Below, piece by piece: positions 60,771-64,000 of a stretch of DNA of 64,000 nt. Position numbers and translations under genes: made by a program. The notes under the pieces were generated by a model that saw nothing but the letters and a program-made list of their open reading frames with translations, was not told the DNA's origin and made no database searches. The stretch is taken from assembly GCF_016765675.1 (NCBI RefSeq), contig NZ_JAESWB010000247.1, forward strand, positions 62,001 to 126,000, given 5' to 3'. Within the stretch, counting starts at the first letter, position 1. Each line of letters opens with the position of its first letter. This stretch comes from Neobacillus paridis (GTDB taxonomy: Bacteria; Bacillota; Bacilli; Bacillales; Cytobacillaceae).

Positions 60771-63700
60771 ATGGAACGAAAACGAGCCCCGCTTCTGAAA
60801 AAATTAAAATTCTTTGGGCAATCAAGGGATGTTGCCGCCCATGCAGTAATGAATCCTATCGATCGGAACTCCGAAAAAGTATATAGACGGCGGTGGCAGC
60901 ATGATAAAACGGTTAGAACAACGCATGGAGTTAATTGTACCGGCTCTTGCAGCTGGAAGGTTCACGTAAAAGATGGAATTATCGCTTGGGAAACCCAAGC
61001 TACCGATTATCCTTCAACGGGTCCTAATATGCCTGAGTATGAACCTCGTGGCTGCCCAAGAGGAGCGAGTTTCTCCTGGTATATTTATAGTCCGTTAAGA
61101 GTCCGTTATCCCTATGTTCGCGGCAGTTTATTAACGATGTGGCGAGAAGAGTTGGCGAAAACCAGTGATCCGGTTGCTGCATGGAAGGAAATTTCGGCTA
61201 ACCCCGAAAAAGCCAAAAAGTATAAACAGGCTCGTGGGAAGGGAGGATTTGTTCGCGCTTCATGGGAAGAGGTAAGTGAAATAATTTGTGCATCCCTTAT
61301 CTATTCGCTTCAAGAATTTGGTCCCGATCGAATTTTTGGATTTTCGCCGATTCCAGCAATGTCGATGGTCAGCTATGCCGGCGGTGGGCGTTTCCTATCC
61401 CTAATCGGAGGCTCATTGTTAAGCTTCTATGATTGGTATGCAGATCTCCCACCAGCATCACCACAGGTATGGGGGGAGCAAACGGATGTCCCGGAAAGCT
61501 CCGATTGGTTTAATTCATCCTACCTGCTAGTTTGGGGATCGAATATTCCCCAGACGCGATCACCTGATGCCCACTTTATGGTGGAAGCAAGATACCGTGG
61601 CACAAAAGTGGTGGCCGTCAGCCCTGATTATGCGGAATTTGTCAAATTCGCCGATAACTGGTTAAATTGTCAAGCGGGTATGGACGGGGCATTAGGCATG
61701 GCCATGACACATGTCATCTTAAAAGAATTTTATGTCGATAAACAAACAGATTATTTTACCGATTATGTCAAAAAATTCACTGATCTGCCTTTTCTCATCA
61801 AGTTAAAAAAACACGGCAATTCCTATATATCAAGCACATTCTTACGAGCAAGCGAACTTGATCCTACGATTACCAATGGGGAGTGGAAAACAGTTGTTTG
61901 GGACCAGATCATGAATAGGCCAGCATTCCCCAATGGGACGATTGGTCATAGATGGGAAGAGAATGGACAATGGAATCTTCATCTGAATGATTCAGAACAA
62001 AATATATCTGGGATCAATCCATTATTAACGCTGCTCGGGACTGAGGATGAGGCTGTACCGGTGGAGTTTCCGCATTTTGAAATGGAACAAAAGGAGACTT
62101 TTATCCGTGAGGTTCCTGTTAAGCGGATCCAGATGAATGGTCAATCTATTCTCGTTACGACCGTGTTTGATTTAATGCTCTCGAAAGTGGGTGTAACCAG
62201 AACAGGCTTAAAAGGAGACTTTCCTCAGGACTATAATGATCCCAAGCCATATACGCCTGCTTGGCAGGAAAGTTTAACGGGTGTTGACCGTAAACTTGCT
62301 GCACAAATTGCCCGTGAATTTGCCCAAAATGCGGTTGATTCTAACGGTCGTTCAATGGTGATCATGGGTTCGGGAATTAATCAATGGTACCATGCGGACG
62401 CTACCTATCGTACGATTCTTAATTTAGTAATGTTGACAGGATCACAAGGAGTAAATGGTGGGGGATGGGCCCACTATGTAGGTCAGGAAAAGGTACGTCC
62501 ATTAGAAGGATGGCAGACAATTGCCATGGCAAGAGATTGGGGCGGTCCGCCCAGGCTGCATGCAGCAACCCCATTTTTTTACTTTGTGACCGAGCAATGG
62601 AAATATGATGACCAGTCTATCGCCGACCAAGTATCACCGCTCGTAGATGCACCCCGTTATAAACATGCCGGTGATTATTATGCGTTAGGGACTAGACTTG
62701 GGTGGACACCAGCGTACCCGCAGTTTGATAAAAATTCTCTGAAACTTGTTGATAGCAGTAAACTATCCGATAAAGAAGAAATCATCCAGTCTATCGTTTC
62801 AGATATTAAACAAGGAAACACCAAGTTTGCGATTCAAAATCCTGAGGATCGAAAAACTTTTCCAAAGGTCATGTTTGTCTGGCGGGGCAATTTAATTGGA
62901 AGTTCTTCGAAAGGTCATGAATATTTTCTAAAGTATATGCTTGGCACACATAGTGGAAATCTTAGTGAACAGAATATTGAATTAGCAACGGAGGAAATTG
63001 AATGGAATGAGGAGCCCGTTGATGGAAAGCTTGATTTGATGATTAATCTCGATTTCCGTATGGCCGGGACTGGTTTGTACTCAGATATTGTTCTACCCAC
63101 CGCTACTTGGTATGAAAAATATGATATTAGCAGTACAGATTTACATCCATTTGTCCATCCGTTTAATCCGGCAATCGCACCTCCATGGGAATCAAAATCG
63201 GATTGGGACACGTTTAGATTACTGGCAAAAAAGTTCTCTGCGATGGCTGAAAAATATTTTCCTACTCCGGTCCAGGATGTTGTCGCGACACCGCTTTTGC
63301 ATGATTCACGTGATGAAATTTCCAAGGCGTGTTCATTTGGAGAAATTTCAGATTGGATAAATGGCCAAGCTGAGCCTGTTCCCGGTCAGAACTTCCCGCG
63401 TTTACATGTAGTAGAACGGGATTATCGCAAAGTGTACGAAAAGTTTATCTCGCTTGGGCCAGTCGTAAAGGAGCAAATCGGAGCAAAGGGTATTGGCTGG
63501 CAGGCAAAAGAAGAATATGAAAAATTGAAGAAACTTCTTGGCACCGCCAATAAAACCGAGTATAAAGACTGTCCAAGTCTATATACAGCAAGGGATGCAG
63601 CAGAAGCAATCCTCTCATTATCAAGTTCAACTAACGGCTCCCTCGCCATGAAGGCGTGGGCGGCATTGGAACGAAGGAGCGGACAAAAATTAGCTGACTT

Positions 63701-64000
63701 GGCAGAGGAGAGAGCAGAGGAACATCTTTCATTTAATGAAATAACCGCACAGCCGCGTCAAGTTATTTCTACCCCTGTGTTTAGCGGTACAGAAACTGGC
63801 GGACGCCGCTACTCGCCGTTTACCACTAATGTCGAGCGGCTGATTCCGTGGCGGACATTAACCGGTAGGCAGCACTTTTATTTAGATCATGAAATGATGC
63901 TTGAGTTTGGTGAGGAGCTTCCCATTTTTAAGGCGCCTCTTAAAAAAGCGGCGTTTCAAACAACAGATCGAAAACCTGATGGGATGGGCAAAGAGATAAA
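60771..64000 (+). CDS. narG: Respiratory nitrate reductase alpha subunit NarG (3' partial)
   Basis: Membrane-bound nitrate reductase catalytic subunit, reducing nitrate to nitrite with quinol electrons. The open frame runs off the window, giving 1076 of ~1220 residues. FS0 cluster ligands His52, Cys56, Cys60 and Cys95 are present (THGVNCTGSC and RGCPRG). The Mo-coordinating Asp lies in WYADLPPASPQ near residue 227. MGD-binding segments GSGINQWYH and FVWRGNLIGSS are also visible. AAGGTGAGA before ATG 60771. narH, narJ and narI would be expected downstream. Confidence 0.97.
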   Translation, partial: MERKRAPLLKKLKFFGQSRDVAAHAVMNPIDRNSEKVYRRRWQHDKTVRTTHGVNCTGSCSWKVHVKDGIIAWETQATDYPSTGPNMPEYEPRGCPRGASFSWYIYSPLRVRYPYVRGSLLTMWREELAKTSDPVAAWKEISANPEKAKKYKQARGKGGFVRASWEEVSEIICASLIYSLQEFGPDRIFGFSPIPAMSMVSYAGGGRFLSLIGGSLLSFYDWYADLPPASPQVWGEQTDVPESSDWFNSSYLLVWGSNIPQTRSPDAHFMVEARYRGTKVVAVSPDYAEFVKFADNWLNCQAGMDGALGMAMTHVILKEFYVDKQTDYFTDYVKKFTDLPFLIKLKKHGNSYISSTFLRASELDPTITNGEWKTVVWDQIMNRPAFPNGTIGHRWEENGQWNLHLNDSEQNISGINPLLTLLGTEDEAVPVEFPHFEMEQKETFIREVPVKRIQMNGQSILVTTVFDLMLSKVGVTRTGLKGDFPQDYNDPKPYTPAWQESLTGVDRKLAAQIAREFAQNAVDSNGRSMVIMGSGINQWYHADATYRTILNLVMLTGSQGVNGGGWAHYVGQEKVRPLEGWQTIAMARDWGGPPRLHAATPFFYFVTEQWKYDDQSIADQVSPLVDAPRYKHAGDYYALGTRLGWTPAYPQFDKNSLKLVDSSKLSDKEEIIQSIVSDIKQGNTKFAIQNPEDRKTFPKVMFVWRGNLIGSSSKGHEYFLKYMLGTHSGNLSEQNIELATEEIEWNEEPVDGKLDLMINLDFRMAGTGLYSDIVLPTATWYEKYDISSTDLHPFVHPFNPAIAPPWESKSDWDTFRLLAKKFSAMAEKYFPTPVQDVVATPLLHDSRDEISKACSFGEISDWINGQAEPVPGQNFPRLHVVERDYRKVYEKFISLGPVVKEQIGAKGIGWQAKEEYEKLKKLLGTANKTEYKDCPSLYTARDAAEAILSLSSSTNGSLAMKAWAALERRSGQKLADLAEERAEEHLSFNEITAQPRQVISTPVFSGTETGGRRYSPFTTNVERLIPWRTLTGRQHFYLDHEMMLEFGEELPIFKAPLKKAAFQTTDRKPDGMGKEI

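Noticed and set aside
62915-63325. 136-aa minus-strand open frame
   Set aside because: Antisense to narG, with no ribosome site.

Overview
The window comes from the chromosome of a spore-forming, facultatively anaerobic member of the Bacillaceae (Bacillota). Evidence: low-GC sequence, strong GGAGG-type ribosome binding sites with many TTG/GTG starts, sporulation genes (Sda, YhcN/YlaJ lipoprotein, YjcZ-type peptide, GerPA/GerPF-like proteins, YuzL-like peptide), T-box control of trp genes, and gene orders matching Bacillus subtilis blocks (ypmQ-ypmR-ypmS; yodT-S-R-Q-P-kamA-yokU-yozE-yozD-deoD-ctpA). The exact genus cannot be fixed from sequence alone. I saw no prophage, insertion sequence or CRISPR array.

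Layout. 0-4.4 kb: end of a [NiFe]-hydrogenase maturation operon, hypF (5' end missing)-hypC-hypD-hypE, followed by a long palindromic element. 4.7-10.6 kb: DegV, a metallo-beta-lactamase-fold hydrolase, YpmQ (SCO)/YpmR/YpmS, a YjcZ-like peptide and a KtrB/KtrD K+ channel. 10.7-19.1 kb: lysine 2,3-aminomutase/beta-lysine cluster with a SigE-like promoter at its head and a sigma-54 activator directly before a sigma-54 promoter for kamA. 19.2-24.5 kb: small conserved genes, deoD, ctpA and a secreted protein with an L,D-transpeptidase-like motif. 24.6-26.4 kb: a spore-type module (two GerPF-like, two Hsp20-like and one short 'NNFG' protein). 26.5-34.3 kb: an SDR protein lacking catalytic residues, a GNAT with a tRNA-like element upstream, dapF, divergent ligD/ku, tRNA-Ser and tRNA-Gly. 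34.5-42.9 kb: MFS exporter and trpEGDCFBA behind a strong promoter and a double T-box. 43-47.5 kb: mnmH/selU, sda, paired crcB, and yidC preceded by a MifM-like arrest-peptide gene. 47.5-51.4 kb: pflB-pflA and a cupredoxin. 51.6-57.4 kb: mprF, a DacF-like carboxypeptidase and a second, rearranged copy of the spore Hsp20 module. 57.4-64 kb: ABC-F ATPase, a second SCO protein, a hemerythrin-like protein and the start of narG (runs off the window).

How the genes work together: hyp, pfl, SCO, hemerythrin-like and nar genes suggest a flexible respiratory/fermentative life style (H2 metabolism, mixed-acid fermentation, nitrate respiration). The trp block is a complete chorismate-to-tryptophan pathway. 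The most notable regulatory find is the yidC leader: a 97-codon upstream gene whose C-terminus carries a MifM-like stall motif, and whose last codons form an 11-bp stem with the yidC Shine-Dalgarno sequence. The most notable uncharacterised gene system is the duplicated GerPF-like/Hsp20/NNFG spore module.
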